64,000 bases of DNA from Lactiplantibacillus mudanjiangensis (GTDB taxonomy: Bacteria; Bacillota; Bacilli; Lactobacillales; Lactobacillaceae): contig NZ_BJDY01000003.1 in the NCBI RefSeq assembly GCF_005405385.1, positions 1 through 64,000 on the forward strand, read 5' to 3'. Shown one piece after another: positions 16,283 to 25,647 of the stretch. Below the pieces are notes generated by a model. It saw only the letters and a program-made list of their open reading frames with translations. It had not been told where the DNA came from and ran no database searches. The stretch's first letter is position 1. Every line of letters starts with the position of its first letter. The position numbers and the translations under genes were made by a program.

Positions 16283-17515
16283 ATGAAGTTAGCATCAACG
16301 GGGTCCCACATTTTACGAGCAATCGCTACTGGGGTAGCAGTTCTCGGCATCGGCGTGGCGGTACAGCACACTACCGCCCACGCTGAAAGCGTCAATAGTT
16401 ACATCAGTAGTCAAAAAATTGGCCATGCCACTATCACTAAGTCTATCTGGAGTGGTTTTCCAAAGTATAAATATCGTAACGGTGTCGGTAAACCAGAAGG
16501 CGTCGTCGTTCACGAAACCGCCAATTCAACCTCAACGATTTACGGTGAAATCGCCTATATGAAGGCCCATTACAGCAATGCCTTTGTTCACAGTTTTGTT
16601 GACGCCTCACGAATCGTTAACATCGCCAACACCAACTATTTAAGTTGGGGCGCTGGCCCCGCTGCTAACCAACGTTTCGTTCAATTTGAACAAGTCGAAG
16701 TGCACAGTAAATCGGCCTTCGCACATCAAATCGCTAATGCCGCTTACTATACGGCTTACCTTTTAAAAGAATACAACTTAAAACCTAACGACGCCGCTTA
16801 TGACGGTAAAGGAACCGTTTGGTCACACAACGCCGTTTCTAAATTTTTAGGCGGCACCACTCATACTGATCCCGTTGGTTATTATGCTTCGGCTGGTCGG
16901 AAGTATTTTGGTCAAGCCTATACGATGGCTCAATTTTATCAACAAGTTAAACGTCAATACAACTTATTGCATGGTTCATCAACCTCAACCTATGCCAAAG
17001 CAACTTATCAAAAGGGTTCTGGCAGTGAAACCGCTAAGTTGAGTAGCAGTTATACCAAGTACCGCCTCTATAATCACATTAAAGGCACGCGAGCAACTAA
17101 GAAATACACTTGGACGCGTTCAAAGGCTTATGCTGGTAAGCGCGTTTATATTGACGAAATCGGCACCAAAACGGCTAGCAAGTCGAAATGGTATCGTATC
17201 CGTTTCCGTAAATCAACTTCAGCACAAAAATACTGGGTTTACAAGAAGGCCTTGAACTTTGGGACGTTAACGTTCAACAAAGACTTAACGTTACAAAAGA
17301 CGGTCAAAACCACCAGCAATACAGCAACGTATAACCATATTCCAAACACACATTACTTATCCAAATCAGTTGGGTCGACCGCTAGCTTACAAGGTCAAAC
17401 CGTTAATATTAACTGTGAAGGTATCCGAACCATTGATGGTGTGCAAACTACTTGGTATCGCGTTGTTCCAACCACTGGTGACCCCTACTGGATTAATGCT
17501 ACTGAATTTGATTAA
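16283..17515 (+). CDS. Secreted N-acetylmuramoyl-L-alanine amidase with wall-binding repeats
   Basis: A 410-residue secreted peptidoglycan hydrolase. The ATG at 16283 is chosen over an upstream frame start because GGAAGG (16267-16272) precedes it and a signal peptide follows, ending AHA-ES. The Amidase_2 domain shows VVVHETAN (zinc-binding His), FVHSFVD and VWSHNAVSKF...HTDPV with further zinc/catalytic His and Asp. The C-terminal half carries SH3/GW-like repeats with YRLYNHIKG and WYRIRF, also found in the beta-helix protein at 58483. It cleaves the amide link between N-acetylmuramate and L-Ala. Confidence 0.88.
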   Translation: MKLASTGSHILRAIATGVAVLGIGVAVQHTTAHAESVNSYISSQKIGHATITKSIWSGFPKYKYRNGVGKPEGVVVHETANSTSTIYGEIAYMKAHYSNAFVHSFVDASRIVNIANTNYLSWGAGPAANQRFVQFEQVEVHSKSAFAHQIANAAYYTAYLLKEYNLKPNDAAYDGKGTVWSHNAVSKFLGGTTHTDPVGYYASAGRKYFGQAYTMAQFYQQVKRQYNLLHGSSTSTYAKATYQKGSGSETAKLSSSYTKYRLYNHIKGTRATKKYTWTRSKAYAGKRVYIDEIGTKTASKSKWYRIRFRKSTSAQKYWVYKKALNFGTLTFNKDLTLQKTVKTTSNTATYNHIPNTHYLSKSVGSTASLQGQTVNINCEGIRTIDGVQTTWYRVVPTTGDPYWINATEFD

Positions 17516-17524
17516 CAACTAACT

Positions 17525-17568
17525 AAAAAATCGTCCTTGGAAATTTTCTTTCCAAGGACGATTTTTTA
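17525..17568. terminator. Intrinsic terminator, possibly bidirectional
   Basis: AAATCGTCCTTGGAAA pairs with TTTCCAAGGACGATTT, followed by T; it lies between convergent genes. Confidence 0.9.
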
Positions 17569-17595
17569 TACTGCGATAGATCATCGAAACGTTAA

Positions 17596-18492
17596 TTACC
17601 ACAAAAATGAAATCATCGACTTTGCCACTTGCGGATTCTGGTTCAACGCACAATGCGCCGCCGTAGTTCCGCTATAAAACGCTTCGCGATACTGTGCCAG
17701 TTGTCCACGCAATAAATAACTCACAGATCTGGCCGAAGCCACGCCAACATAACCGTCGTTGTTAAACCCTAGATTGGTATCACCAATCACATTTAACATT
17801 TTGACGTTAGCTGGGAAGTTTGCTCGCAACTTCAACATCGCCGCAAAGTGTCGCGTAAACCGTGTTGGCTTAGCCGCGACTGCTTGAACGTGCCGTTCAG
17901 TCGCCGTATTCAAATAACCGGTTAACCCATCAAACGGACCGGCAATCGTGACAATCTTCTTTAACGTAGGTAACGCTTGATCATCACCATAGGTTAACGC
18001 TTGATTGACAATGTCATTTGAACCAAGCGAATGACCCACGGCGTTATACTTGGTCACGCCGTACTTAGCCTTTAATTGCACCAAAACTTGATGCAACCAA
18101 TAAATCTGTGTCTTTTGAGTCGCATGATTATCTTTAAACACGACTTGCACCATGGGATTCTTCAGCGACTTTTGCCAATACCCTTTGAAGGCCATGACCC
18201 CACTTTTATACACATTAACCACGAGTGCTTTTTGCGCAGCACCAGCTTGTTCTGCTTTTTTAATCAAATAATTCGTCGAATAAGCCCCGCCATTATAACC
18301 ATGCAAAAAGACGGTCGCCGTTTTCGACTGCTGGTATTTTGGCTGAATAACTTTGGCCGTTGTAGGTGTTAGCTGACTCGTTACCCGCGTAATTTTAGTA
18401 CTACTGCCACCGGCTCCTAACAAAATGACGGTTGCCCCAATCACGAAGGCCAGTAGTAACAACTGTCCAACCGTCCTGATTCGTTTCAACAA
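17596..18492 (-). CDS. Secreted or anchored alpha/beta hydrolase (DUF915-like)
   Basis: A 298-residue alpha/beta hydrolase with an N-terminal membrane or signal segment (LLLAFVIGATVILLGAG). The oxyanion region VFLHGYNGGAYS and nucleophile elbow GHSLGS are clear, with an Asp/His pair expected near GFNNDGYVGV and AAHCALN. This matches the DUF915 family common in lactic bacteria, whose substrates are unknown. It is convergent with the amidase. An esterase role is possible. Confidence 0.8.
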   Translation of the reverse strand: MLKRIRTVGQLLLLAFVIGATVILLGAGGSSTKITRVTSQLTPTTAKVIQPKYQQSKTATVFLHGYNGGAYSTNYLIKKAEQAGAAQKALVVNVYKSGVMAFKGYWQKSLKNPMVQVVFKDNHATQKTQIYWLHQVLVQLKAKYGVTKYNAVGHSLGSNDIVNQALTYGDDQALPTLKKIVTIAGPFDGLTGYLNTATERHVQAVAAKPTRFTRHFAAMLKLRANFPANVKMLNVIGDTNLGFNNDGYVGVASARSVSYLLRGQLAQYREAFYSGTTAAHCALNQNPQVAKSMISFLW

Positions 18493-18690
18493 CAGGTTTC
18501 ACGTTCCCCTCTATGTAAAAGTGACCTAATGCCTTAGCAACAGGTTACGTTAACAATTATGCCATAACTTTTGAAATTTTTGTGGTTATTATCACCAAAA
18601 TGGAACCCTTTAATACCGTTTTGTTTCTCAGATCAGTATAATGAGTTATGCAATCTAACTAATCAACTATGCTAAATTTGGAGGTTCCGT

Positions 18691-19191
18691 ATGTATAACA
18701 AAACATTTAAATATCCGGATAAGGCGGCCTACACCTTCGTGATCGATGCGTTGGCTAAAAAGGGCATCACCTACAAAGAAATTGCACAAATTACGTTTAA
18801 CTTACAAACAAAATATTTGTCAGGCTTAACACTAGCAGAATGTGAAACAGAAACGCAAGAAGTCCTTCACAAACGCGAATTGTTAAATAACGCGATGGTC
18901 GCCCTAGAGCTCGATCGCCTGGCAACCGAAAAACAACTCAGCGAACCTTTACAAACAATCGTCGCTAACGATGCTGGCGTGTTTGGCGTTGATGAAGGTT
19001 TGGCTTTAAACATGGCCAACATTTACGGCACAATCGGAGTCACTAACTATGGTTATGTCGACAAAGTCAAAGAAGGCGTCATTAAACAACTCGACACCGA
19101 CAAATCCGGTGTGGTTAATACGTTTATTGACGATCTTGTTGGGGCCATTGCGGCCGCTGTCGCTGCTAAAATTGCCCATAAATATGCTTAA
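18691..19191 (+). CDS. Phosphatidylglycerophosphatase A-like protein (YutG family)
   Basis: A 166-residue protein resembling PgpA/YutG proteins of Bacillota. The family is proposed to remove phosphate from phosphatidylglycerol phosphate. The conserved Asp/Asn segments NDAGVFGVDEGLA and NTFIDDLVGAI are seen; the C-terminal Ala-rich stretch is a hydrophobic helix. Start ATG with GGAGG six nt upstream. Monocistronic. Enzyme activity of this short type is not certain. Confidence 0.75.
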   Translation: MYNKTFKYPDKAAYTFVIDALAKKGITYKEIAQITFNLQTKYLSGLTLAECETETQEVLHKRELLNNAMVALELDRLATEKQLSEPLQTIVANDAGVFGVDEGLALNMANIYGTIGVTNYGYVDKVKEGVIKQLDTDKSGVVNTFIDDLVGAIAAAVAAKIAHKYA

Positions 19192-19208
19192 TCACCTTAG
19201 AAAATGAC

Positions 19209-19262
19209 AAAAAGGCACTAACTGCCGGCATCAGTTTTGCCGGGCAAGTTAGTGCCTTTAAA
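19209..19262. terminator. Bidirectional intrinsic terminator
   Basis: AAAGGCACTAACT plus GCCGGC pair with GCCGGGC plus AGTTAGTGCCTTT, with A and T tracts at the two edges, between convergent genes. Confidence 0.9.
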
Positions 19263-19288
19263 TTTTTTTAACACCCCAAAGTGTTAAC

Positions 19289-19693
19289 CTAAGCCATTTG
19301 ATGTTCCGCTAACGACTTCATCTTCAAAACGCGTTGGTCGCGTGGAATAAACATCCGAATCTCATCTTGGTTAAACCCACATAATAAACGATGGTCATCA
19401 AAAATAATGGGCCGCCGTAAGAGTTGTGGTGTTTGACTTAAAACATGCACCGCTTCACTCAATGGCATGTCTTCAATCGGTGTGGTTTTGCTTAATTGCC
19501 GATACGCATTGGACTTGGTGCTGATTAAATCATCAATCCCGTCATACGTGTACTGGAGTAAATGCTTAATTTCGACTTCGGTCAAAGGCTGAGCATTCAT
19601 ATTCCGTTCATGGAATGGAATTCGATGCTCGAGTAACCAGCGATGGGCTTTGCGACAACTTGCGGTACTTGGTAACACACATAAGTTTATCAT
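19289..19693 (-). CDS. Spx/ArsC-family regulator
   Basis: A 134-residue thioredoxin-fold protein of the Spx family. The N-terminal redox region reads STASCRKA, keeping one Cys of the CxxC pair seen in classical Spx. The later RRPIIFDD is the usual RRPI element near the cis-Pro. Spx proteins bind the RNA polymerase alpha subunit and control thiol-stress genes. Lactobacilli have several paralogues, so this need not be the main one. Divergent from nothing; its promoter region is A/T-rich (19694-19903). Confidence 0.82.
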   Translation of the reverse strand: MINLCVLPSTASCRKAHRWLLEHRIPFHERNMNAQPLTEVEIKHLLQYTYDGIDDLISTKSNAYRQLSKTTPIEDMPLSEAVHVLSQTPQLLRRPIIFDDHRLLCGFNQDEIRMFIPRDQRVLKMKSLAEHQMA

Positions 19694-19903
19694 TTCATTA
19701 TCCCCAATCTTGCTTGCCTAACAATGCAACCCCCATTATTGTGCACTGTAATAGTTGACGTCATTAATTAACATCCTAATCATAGCAAAATTAAGTTCTA
19801 ATTGCTAGCGTTTTCAAAAAATAAATAAAATAATTTGACGATCACAGTTTATTAACCAATTAATCCCGGAATTGAATATTCCGGAATTAATATTTTTATC
19901 ATA

Positions 19904-20323
19904 TTAACTTGTCGGTAACTGACCACTTTGTTGTAAATACTCGGCTAATACCATAGCTTGGTTGTGTTGTTCGTCTTTAGCGCCGTATAATAAAATCACG
20001 TTCATCGTTTTTAATTGCGTGGCAACTTGCTGAACAAACTCAGTCGTAATTGGATTAGCCTCAAGTTCGGCTAAATAACGGGTTTTGAATTCAGGATACT
20101 TGGCTGGCTCATGATTAAACCATTTACGAAGTTCAGTTGACGGCCCGATTTCTTTTACCCAAGTGTCTAAATGCGCATTCACTTTGGAAATACCACGCGG
20201 CCATAAACGATCCACTAAAATACGATAGCCATCTAGATCAGCTGGCTTGGTATAGATACGTTCCACTTTTAATAACACATTACCATCTTCAATCTTTAGA
20301 ATTCGAGGTCTTACTTTTGACAA
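19904..20323 (-). CDS. DUF488 family protein
   Basis: A 139-residue member of DUF488, recognised by GYRILVDRLWPRGISK, WVKEIGPSTELRKWFNH and ILLYGAKDEQHNQAMVL. Function unknown; the family is linked to stress and nucleic-acid contexts. The listed TTG start overlaps the divergent glycosylase start. A GTG at 20278 preceded by GAAGATGG would begin closer to the usual family start (VERIYTK) and avoid the overlap, so the true protein may be 124 residues. Confidence 0.8.
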   Translation of the reverse strand: MSKVRPRILKIEDGNVLLKVERIYTKPADLDGYRILVDRLWPRGISKVNAHLDTWVKEIGPSTELRKWFNHEPAKYPEFKTRYLAELEANPITTEFVQQVATQLKTMNVILLYGAKDEQHNQAMVLAEYLQQSGQLPTS

Positions 20324-20955
20324 TGACTCATTTAGCCACCGCGGCCTTTTTCACTGGGCGGCCAACGACTGAAATTGCTCAAGCCTTATTAGGAACCACT
20401 TTATTATACCGCACGCCGACGACAACTGTCGGTGGCCTGATTGTTGAAACTGAAGCCTATCTCGGCACACATGATACGGCTGCGCATGCCTTTAATGGTC
20501 GGCGAACCGCTTTTAGCGAACCACTCTATCGCGATCCCGGGACGTTGTACATTTACCGTTTACGAGCCAACTTCTTGTTAGACATCGTCACCCAACCCGC
20601 TGAAACACCAGAAGGCGTCTTGATTCGCGCCATCGAACCCACCCTTAATATTCCGAAAATGGTCGCTAACCGTAGTAAAGATGGTGTTTTAGCGACCAAC
20701 GGCCCCGGCAAATTAATGCAAGCCCTTGGCATTCAAGATCAACAAATGAACTTACAGCCCTTAGCCACTAGTGACCTCGCAATTGATTTAGCGCAAACCC
20801 GTCAACCAGTTAAAATCCAAGCTTTACCACGCGTTGGCGTCAATCCAGATGCAGCTAGTGGACAACTCCCGCTTCGTTTTGTAGTTGCGGGTAATCCCTA
20901 TCAAAGTGATAGTCGTAAACGCGATTGGCGTGACGATCACGGTTGGCGACAATAA
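20317..20955 (+). CDS. DNA-3-methyladenine glycosylase (AAG/MPG family)
   Basis: A protein of about 212 residues that excises alkylated purines in base-excision repair. The pattern ALLGTTLLYR, GGLIVETEAYLG, HDTAAHAFNGRRT and GTLYIYR is characteristic of the AAG family, with the catalytic Glu in ETEAYLG and intercalating Tyr in IYRL. The open frame extends far upstream, but GAGG (20305-20308) selects TTG 20317 or ATG 20323. Divergent and overlapping by a few bases with the DUF488 frame. Confidence 0.87.
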   Translation: MTMTHLATAAFFTGRPTTEIAQALLGTTLLYRTPTTTVGGLIVETEAYLGTHDTAAHAFNGRRTAFSEPLYRDPGTLYIYRLRANFLLDIVTQPAETPEGVLIRAIEPTLNIPKMVANRSKDGVLATNGPGKLMQALGIQDQQMNLQPLATSDLAIDLAQTRQPVKIQALPRVGVNPDAASGQLPLRFVVAGNPYQSDSRKRDWRDDHGWRQ

Positions 20956-20990
20956 AAAAACGCCTGAGCACCAGCGCTCAAACGTTTTTA
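20953..20990 (+). terminator. Intrinsic terminator
   Basis: AAACG and GAGC pair with GCTC and CGTTT, followed by TTTTA; A-rich on the other side. Confidence 0.65.
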
Positions 20991-20994
20991 ATCG

Positions 20995-21315
20995 CTATTC
21001 GCCAACCACTAATTCAACTTGGCCCCGCTTTGGGACAAAATTAATGTTATAGATTGGTTCGCGTAAGACTTTTTCATATTCATCTAGCACATCCGTTGGT
21101 AATGGCGTGTGGGTCGCCAGGGCTTCGGTCAGCTCATCAACGGAATAAATCTGATCCATGTTAATAAAGATCCGCATATTACCGACCACGTCGTTTAACA
21201 ATTCAGTCAAAACGGCGTTTGGTTTGCCATTGCCATCAGTAACGACAACTTGGTTACTATCGACTTCTTTGTGGTCAATCTGGGTTAACTTAATAATGTC
21301 AAACACATTCAGCAT
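20995..21315 (-). CDS. Conserved hypothetical protein
   Basis: A 106-residue acidic soluble protein. Start ATG 21315 is chosen because GGAGG lies 8 nt upstream; the frame extends 20 codons further but without a ribosome site. It begins MLNVFDIIKLTQ and has no membrane segment or known motif that I can name. Neighbours give no functional hint. Confidence 0.7.
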   Translation of the reverse strand: MLNVFDIIKLTQIDHKEVDSNQVVVTDGNGKPNAVLTELLNDVVGNMRIFINMDQIYSVDELTEALATHTPLPTDVLDEYEKVLREPIYNINFVPKRGQVELVVGE

Positions 21316-21583
21316 ACTTTTTCCTCCGTGACTTAGCCGGGCACCACCCGCACCAATTAGTAAACTAGTTTTCATTAGTTTACCACAAACACCTAGCTAA
21401 TGGCCGACCAACCCCCTTAAATGACGACACGCTACCTTATCAAACTTAATTGATTTGACACAAAGGGACCGAATCCGCGCCCTGATTGGGTTTAATTAGA
21501 TGTACATTAGGCGAATAAGCTTGTTTCAATGGCCTAATGAAGGTATGATTTAATTATCACTTACGGGTTAGGAGTTCAGACAA

Positions 21584-22900
21584 ATGAAAAAACTAGCAAC
21601 ACTTTTGGGGACTGTCGGTACCTTGGCGGCAGTGGGGTTATTCATGCCAACCACGGCACACGCTTACGATACCATTTCCAAGCAAACTAATCAGAACTAC
21701 ACGGCACGATTCGTTAACCAGGCTAAAACCAATGACGGCATTTACAAGTATGGGATTTACAATACCAGCAGTTCAACTGCAACCCGTGATTTAAATGGGA
21801 AAAATTGGGAACATCGCTTTATCAAAGTCACCCAAGAGGCCACTACTGCAAGCGGCACCTGGGTTAAATTCAGTTACTATGGCGACACAATTGGCTGGGT
21901 CAAAAAAAGTGCGATTGAACCCTACTCAGTTAAACAAAATGCGATTGCTTTGATCGATAAGTATCATTATCGCGGTACAGCGATGCTTATCAAAAATTAT
22001 GCCAGCAACAGTGTGACCGCCTCCACTGGTTACGCTTATTATGGTGGCCGTAAATTGAATACGAGCGACACCGTCTACCCAACCGCTTCACTGCAAAAAG
22101 TGATTACGGGGGCAATTATCGTCCAGTTGGTCAACGAACATAAGTTGACCCAGTACACGCGCTTGAGTAAATTTTATCCCAATATTAAAACCAGTGCCGA
22201 CATCACGATTCGTCAATTATTAGACCACAACACTGGTCTCGAACAAACCAACGAAGAGATTGATCCCGGTAAAAATTTGACCGAAGCACAAGCCATTCAA
22301 TATGCGATCAGCCAATTGAATGCCACCGGTGCCGGTAAGCATCACTATACCAACGCCAATTACATTTTGTTAGCGGGGATTATTCGCCAATTAACTGGTC
22401 AATCCTTAGAAGCCAATGTGCAATCACGGATCATCAATAAACTAGGTTTAAAAGAAACGTATTTCTACAATACAATTCCTAGCAACATTACGCCGGCCGC
22501 TAGTTATAAGTATGAAAATGGCAAAAATTATCAATATTATGCCTTAACCACGAACTTATTATCCTCTTTGACTGGTGCCGGTAACATGTATATGTCACCT
22601 CAAGATTACTACACCGTTCAAAAAGGCTTGCGCAATGGCAAGATTTTGAATAAGAGTGACTACTACTACTTGTCTAACAATTACAAGTACGCTTACGATG
22701 GCGGGATGTGGCACAATAAGAGCACCCATATGAAGTACAGTTCTGGGAGTTTACGGAACACCGGGATTACTACTCATATGTACTTATCCGAAGGCAACAA
22801 AACTGGGGTCATCTTCTTCTCTAATCAAAAAGGGACCGGCCGCAGTACCGCCGATCTTACTGAAAAAACGTTATATAATTTAGTTAAATATTACATGTAA
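21584..22900 (+). CDS. Secreted serine hydrolase (beta-lactamase fold) with N-terminal SH3/GW-like domain
   Basis: A 438-residue secreted protein. The signal peptide ends ...TTAHA-YD. Residues about 30-110 form a repeat ending in WVKFSYYGDTIGWVKKS, like the wall-binding modules of the amidase at 16283. The enzymatic part has the SLQK nucleophile (S-x-x-K), YTNANY (YxN) and the class C/ DD-peptidase layout. It may trim peptidoglycan or teichoic-acid D-Ala. Start ATG follows TTAGGAG. A second, non-secreted homologue is at 991. Confidence 0.85.
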   Translation: MKKLATLLGTVGTLAAVGLFMPTTAHAYDTISKQTNQNYTARFVNQAKTNDGIYKYGIYNTSSSTATRDLNGKNWEHRFIKVTQEATTASGTWVKFSYYGDTIGWVKKSAIEPYSVKQNAIALIDKYHYRGTAMLIKNYASNSVTASTGYAYYGGRKLNTSDTVYPTASLQKVITGAIIVQLVNEHKLTQYTRLSKFYPNIKTSADITIRQLLDHNTGLEQTNEEIDPGKNLTEAQAIQYAISQLNATGAGKHHYTNANYILLAGIIRQLTGQSLEANVQSRIINKLGLKETYFYNTIPSNITPAASYKYENGKNYQYYALTTNLLSSLTGAGNMYMSPQDYYTVQKGLRNGKILNKSDYYYLSNNYKYAYDGGMWHNKSTHMKYSSGSLRNTGITTHMYLSEGNKTGVIFFSNQKGTGRSTADLTEKTLYNLVKYYM

Positions 22901-22907
22901 TCATTCT

Positions 22908-22949
22908 AAAAACGACCTCGTTCAGTTTTTGCTGAACGAGGTCGTTTTG
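22908..22949. terminator. Bidirectional intrinsic terminator
   Basis: AAAACGACCTCGTTCAG pairs perfectly with CTGAACGAGGTCGTTTT between convergent genes. Confidence 0.92.
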
Positions 22950-22950
22950 T

Positions 22951-23749
22951 TTAGTCATCAGAATATTCAATTTCACCATTGTAGTAAGGTTTGTTGTTAA
23001 TTTGATAATTCGTCCACGACGCCATGGCATTGTACGTGCCGTCTGACATGTCCAGATTAAGCTTACCAGTCGTTTTTAACTGCTTAATGGTTAACCGATA
23101 ATGATTTTTGGCAATCTTTTTATTAGGTAACCCTTTCAATGGTTTTTTATAATCAACTATTGTCGTATTTCCAATCACCGTGACCTCGGTTACTTTAACG
23201 GATCGAGTTGGTTTATAATTTTGAGTATCCGTGGCTTGTTGTGAATCTACCAAATGCACGTCTTTAGCTAACGTTAAATAAAACCCACTGGTTGGAATAG
23301 CGTCAAAATTCTTTTCATCGGCTTTAAATCCCGTCCCTGGTCGAAAAATTAATGTTCGCATCGGTGCTTTTAGCTTAACTGCTTTAAAATTGGCCTTAGA
23401 CAATAGGGTTGCCTGAGTTGTTAAACTATTTGCATACTTTATTTTCTGAGCACGCGCATAATGGATCGCCCCATACGTAAACAGTGCTGTCGTTTGATCA
23501 CTATTACCGTTTTCTCTAACACTGGTAGCTGAAATTTTTAACAGCGTGTTTTTACGAACTTTAACTAATTTGTACTTAGACCCGACTTTTTCCTTAATCC
23601 CAACTGTCATTGCTTTTTTAGTTCGGACATAAGTTGTGTTACTTGGTAAATACTTGGATTGCTTAGCCGCCATCGCCGTGGTTAACCATTCCCCCAATGC
23701 TTACCGCACTAACCGTAACTAATAACACAACGTGCCATCTTCCAAGCAT
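22951..23749 (-). pseudogene. Secreted hypothetical protein interrupted by a frameshift in a G5 tract
   Basis: The 248-codon open frame starts abruptly at TTG 23697 without a signal. In the other frame an ATG at 23747-23749, with AAAGGGGG upstream, begins LGRWHVVLLVTVSAVS and runs into the same GGGGG tract (23691-23695), where it goes out of frame. Removing one G joins the two and yields a normal signal peptide ending TTAMA-AKQ. The mature part is a Lys-rich, beta-type extracellular protein of unknown family. It is a recent frameshift, slippage-based switching or a sequencing error. Confidence 0.7.
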
Positions 23750-23830
23750 CCCGTTTCCCCCTTTTGTACTTTTAAGTATACGCATTAGAACTTTTAACTA
23801 ACAAACATTCAGACTTGTAAATTTATAGTC

Positions 23831-23965
23831 TGTACTCAAAGTCGAAAGTTACTTTTTAGTCATAATCTTACTTGCCATCTGACGTTCGCGCACCTTGAGC
23901 TGGAACGCTGTGGATGGACCAGCAGAAGCACTGGCTGGCGTAGGTGCTGACTAATTCAAGCTAAT
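23831..23965 (+). repeat. Palindromic element, copy C (deleted interior)
   Basis: Contains the left end AGTCGAAAGTTACTTTTTAGTC, the first ~50 bp of module 1 (CTTGCC.. to TGGACCAG, 23869-23920) and then directly the last ~35 bp of module 2 (AGAAGCACTGGCTGGCG). All hairpin arms are lost. Located between the frameshifted gene and mutY. Confidence 0.65.
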
Positions 23966-24018
23966 ATTAATATGACTGCTACCACTAGCTTCTACCCTTT
24001 TAGATGAGTACTCAAAAT

Positions 24019-24058
24019 AAAGCGATGCAAAATCTTGTGAGATTTTGCATCGCTTTGT
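24019..24058 (-). terminator. Intrinsic terminator of mutY
   Basis: AAAGCGATGCAAAATC pairs with GATTTTGCATCGCTTT with a 6-nt loop. Confidence 0.88.
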
Positions 24059-24069
24059 TTTTCCTATAA

Positions 24070-25185
24070 TTAGTTATCGTGTTCAACTTCTTGATATCGA
24101 TGCCAAATTTTTTCTTGTACCTTTGGCATCGGTAACTTGCTTAGTTGATCTGCCGACACTACCTTACCAGGAAAGTAAGCCAAATCAGTCGTTTCAACCT
24201 TTCCAGCCAACAACTGAATCGTCCACTTTTGGTGGGTAAACGTATGCGAAACTGCCTTTAATGACAATTTCTCACTCGTTACTTTCAACTGATATTCGTG
24301 CTTAAAGTAAGTCGAAACTGCTACTAATAAATCAGCCTCAGTTGCGTCATCCGCTAAGTCTAAGTCATCAACCTTAACTAACGGCACCGTCCATAGATTC
24401 GCCAACATCCCCGTACTTGGTCGTTGCGTCATCAACCACTCACCAGTCGGTACTTTTGCCATCACGGCAACATAATCGACTGGGACTGGTCGGGGTTTCT
24501 TGGTCTTCACCGGATAAGCCAATTCCTTACCATCCAAGTAAGCCTGATTGAATGCCTTGACTGGTGAGTGCTCACTATCCGGGTTGCGAGCGGTCATGTA
24601 ACTTGAACCCAGATCCATAATCGCTTGATTAAAATCACCGGGTCGATCGACTGGGATAATCTTGGCAATCACTTGTTCAAATAATTGCCGCGTCTGTGGC
24701 TTAGCAATATCGGCATCAATTTCTAACAACCGACTAAACACGCGAAAGGCATTCCCATCAACAGCCGGCACGGGTTCATTAAAGGCGATACTGGCAATGG
24801 CACCCGCAGTGTATGGGCCAATCCCAATCAACTCAGTCAACTCGGTCGCCGTTTTCGGCCACTGACCGTCATAGTCGGCCAATAATTGCCGTGCACATCG
24901 TTGCATGTTTCGCACTCGTGAATAATAGCCTAGCCCTTCCCACGCTTTTAGCAAGCGATCTTCCGGCGCTGCGGCAAGTTCTTGAACCGTTGGAAACCAG
25001 TCCATAAACCGTTCATAGTACGGGATTACCGTCTGCACCTGGGTCTGCTGCAACATAATTTCAGACACCCAAATGTGATACGGTTCATGGTCCCGACGCC
25101 ATGGTAAATCGCGACCCTCTTGATCAAACCACGTCAATAACGTCGTTTGAAACGCCTTAATGGTCGCTGGTGACCATTCAATCAT
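24070..25185 (-). CDS. mutY: Adenine DNA glycosylase lacking the Fe-S cluster ligands
   Basis: A 371-residue MutY that removes adenine opposite 8-oxoguanine. LPWR, the catalytic Glu in EIMLQQTQV, the helix-hairpin-helix ELIGIGPYTAGAIAS, the catalytic Asp in VDGNAFRV and a C-terminal NUDIX-like domain with SHTFTHQKW are present. The four cysteines that hold [4Fe-4S] in most MutY proteins are absent; the segment after DLGSSYMTAR has none. Cluster-free MutY is reported in lactobacilli. ATG 25185 is chosen for the AGGAGG just upstream, discarding 20 extra codons. Confidence 0.93.
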   Translation of the reverse strand: MIEWSPATIKAFQTTLLTWFDQEGRDLPWRRDHEPYHIWVSEIMLQQTQVQTVIPYYERFMDWFPTVQELAAAPEDRLLKAWEGLGYYSRVRNMQRCARQLLADYDGQWPKTATELTELIGIGPYTAGAIASIAFNEPVPAVDGNAFRVFSRLLEIDADIAKPQTRQLFEQVIAKIIPVDRPGDFNQAIMDLGSSYMTARNPDSEHSPVKAFNQAYLDGKELAYPVKTKKPRPVPVDYVAVMAKVPTGEWLMTQRPSTGMLANLWTVPLVKVDDLDLADDATEADLLVAVSTYFKHEYQLKVTSEKLSLKAVSHTFTHQKWTIQLLAGKVETTDLAYFPGKVVSADQLSKLPMPKVQEKIWHRYQEVEHDN

Positions 25186-25203
25186 ACCTATTCCTCCTAA
25201 CAC

Positions 25204-25239
25204 AAAACCACGGCTTACCAAGTAACGGTAACCCGTGGT
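25204..25239 (-). terminator. Terminator-like hairpin before mutY
   Basis: ACCACGG and TTACC pair with GGTAA and CCGTGGT; on the minus strand it is followed by TTTTG. It would end the upstream operon (27557 to 25247) before mutY. Confidence 0.6.
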
Positions 25240-25246
25240 CATCACG

Positions 25247-25615
25247 CTAATCTAGCGTTTCGGCGAGATTAACTAACGTTTTTTCATAATGATCAGTCAC
25301 ACTAGCGTCTTGAAAATCGGCATTAAAGATCGCTAAAGTTAAAAATTCTGGATACTTCACAATCACTTCAGCTAATCGTGCGTTACTTTCTGGATACTTC
25401 TGATCTTCGTTATTTAAAATATCTAAACTTGCTTGATAGCAAACATTGGCTAAAAACAAATAATCGACAAAATAATTAAAGCCCAACTGATTTTTCAGTT
25501 GGAAATGCGCGTCAGCATCCACCGTTTCATAAATATTAGTCATATATTTTGAAACTACTTCTTGATATTGACGCAACAACTCGGCTTTCGCCTCGGCATG
25601 AACTTCGGCCGTCAT
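25247..25615 (-). CDS. Conserved hypothetical helical protein
   Basis: A 122-residue acidic, alpha-helical soluble protein. ATG 25615 has AGGTGGGG 6 nt upstream, better than the frame start 33 nt earlier. No known motif is seen. It lies after the Imm5-like gene with a 32-nt gap and is probably co-transcribed with it and the MFS transporter. Confidence 0.7.
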   Translation of the reverse strand: MTAEVHAEAKAELLRQYQEVVSKYMTNIYETVDADAHFQLKNQLGFNYFVDYLFLANVCYQASLDILNNEDQKYPESNARLAEVIVKYPEFLTLAIFNADFQDASVTDHYEKTLVNLAETLD

Positions 25616-25647
25616 TCTATCCCCACCTAACTTACGTTCTGTAGGCA

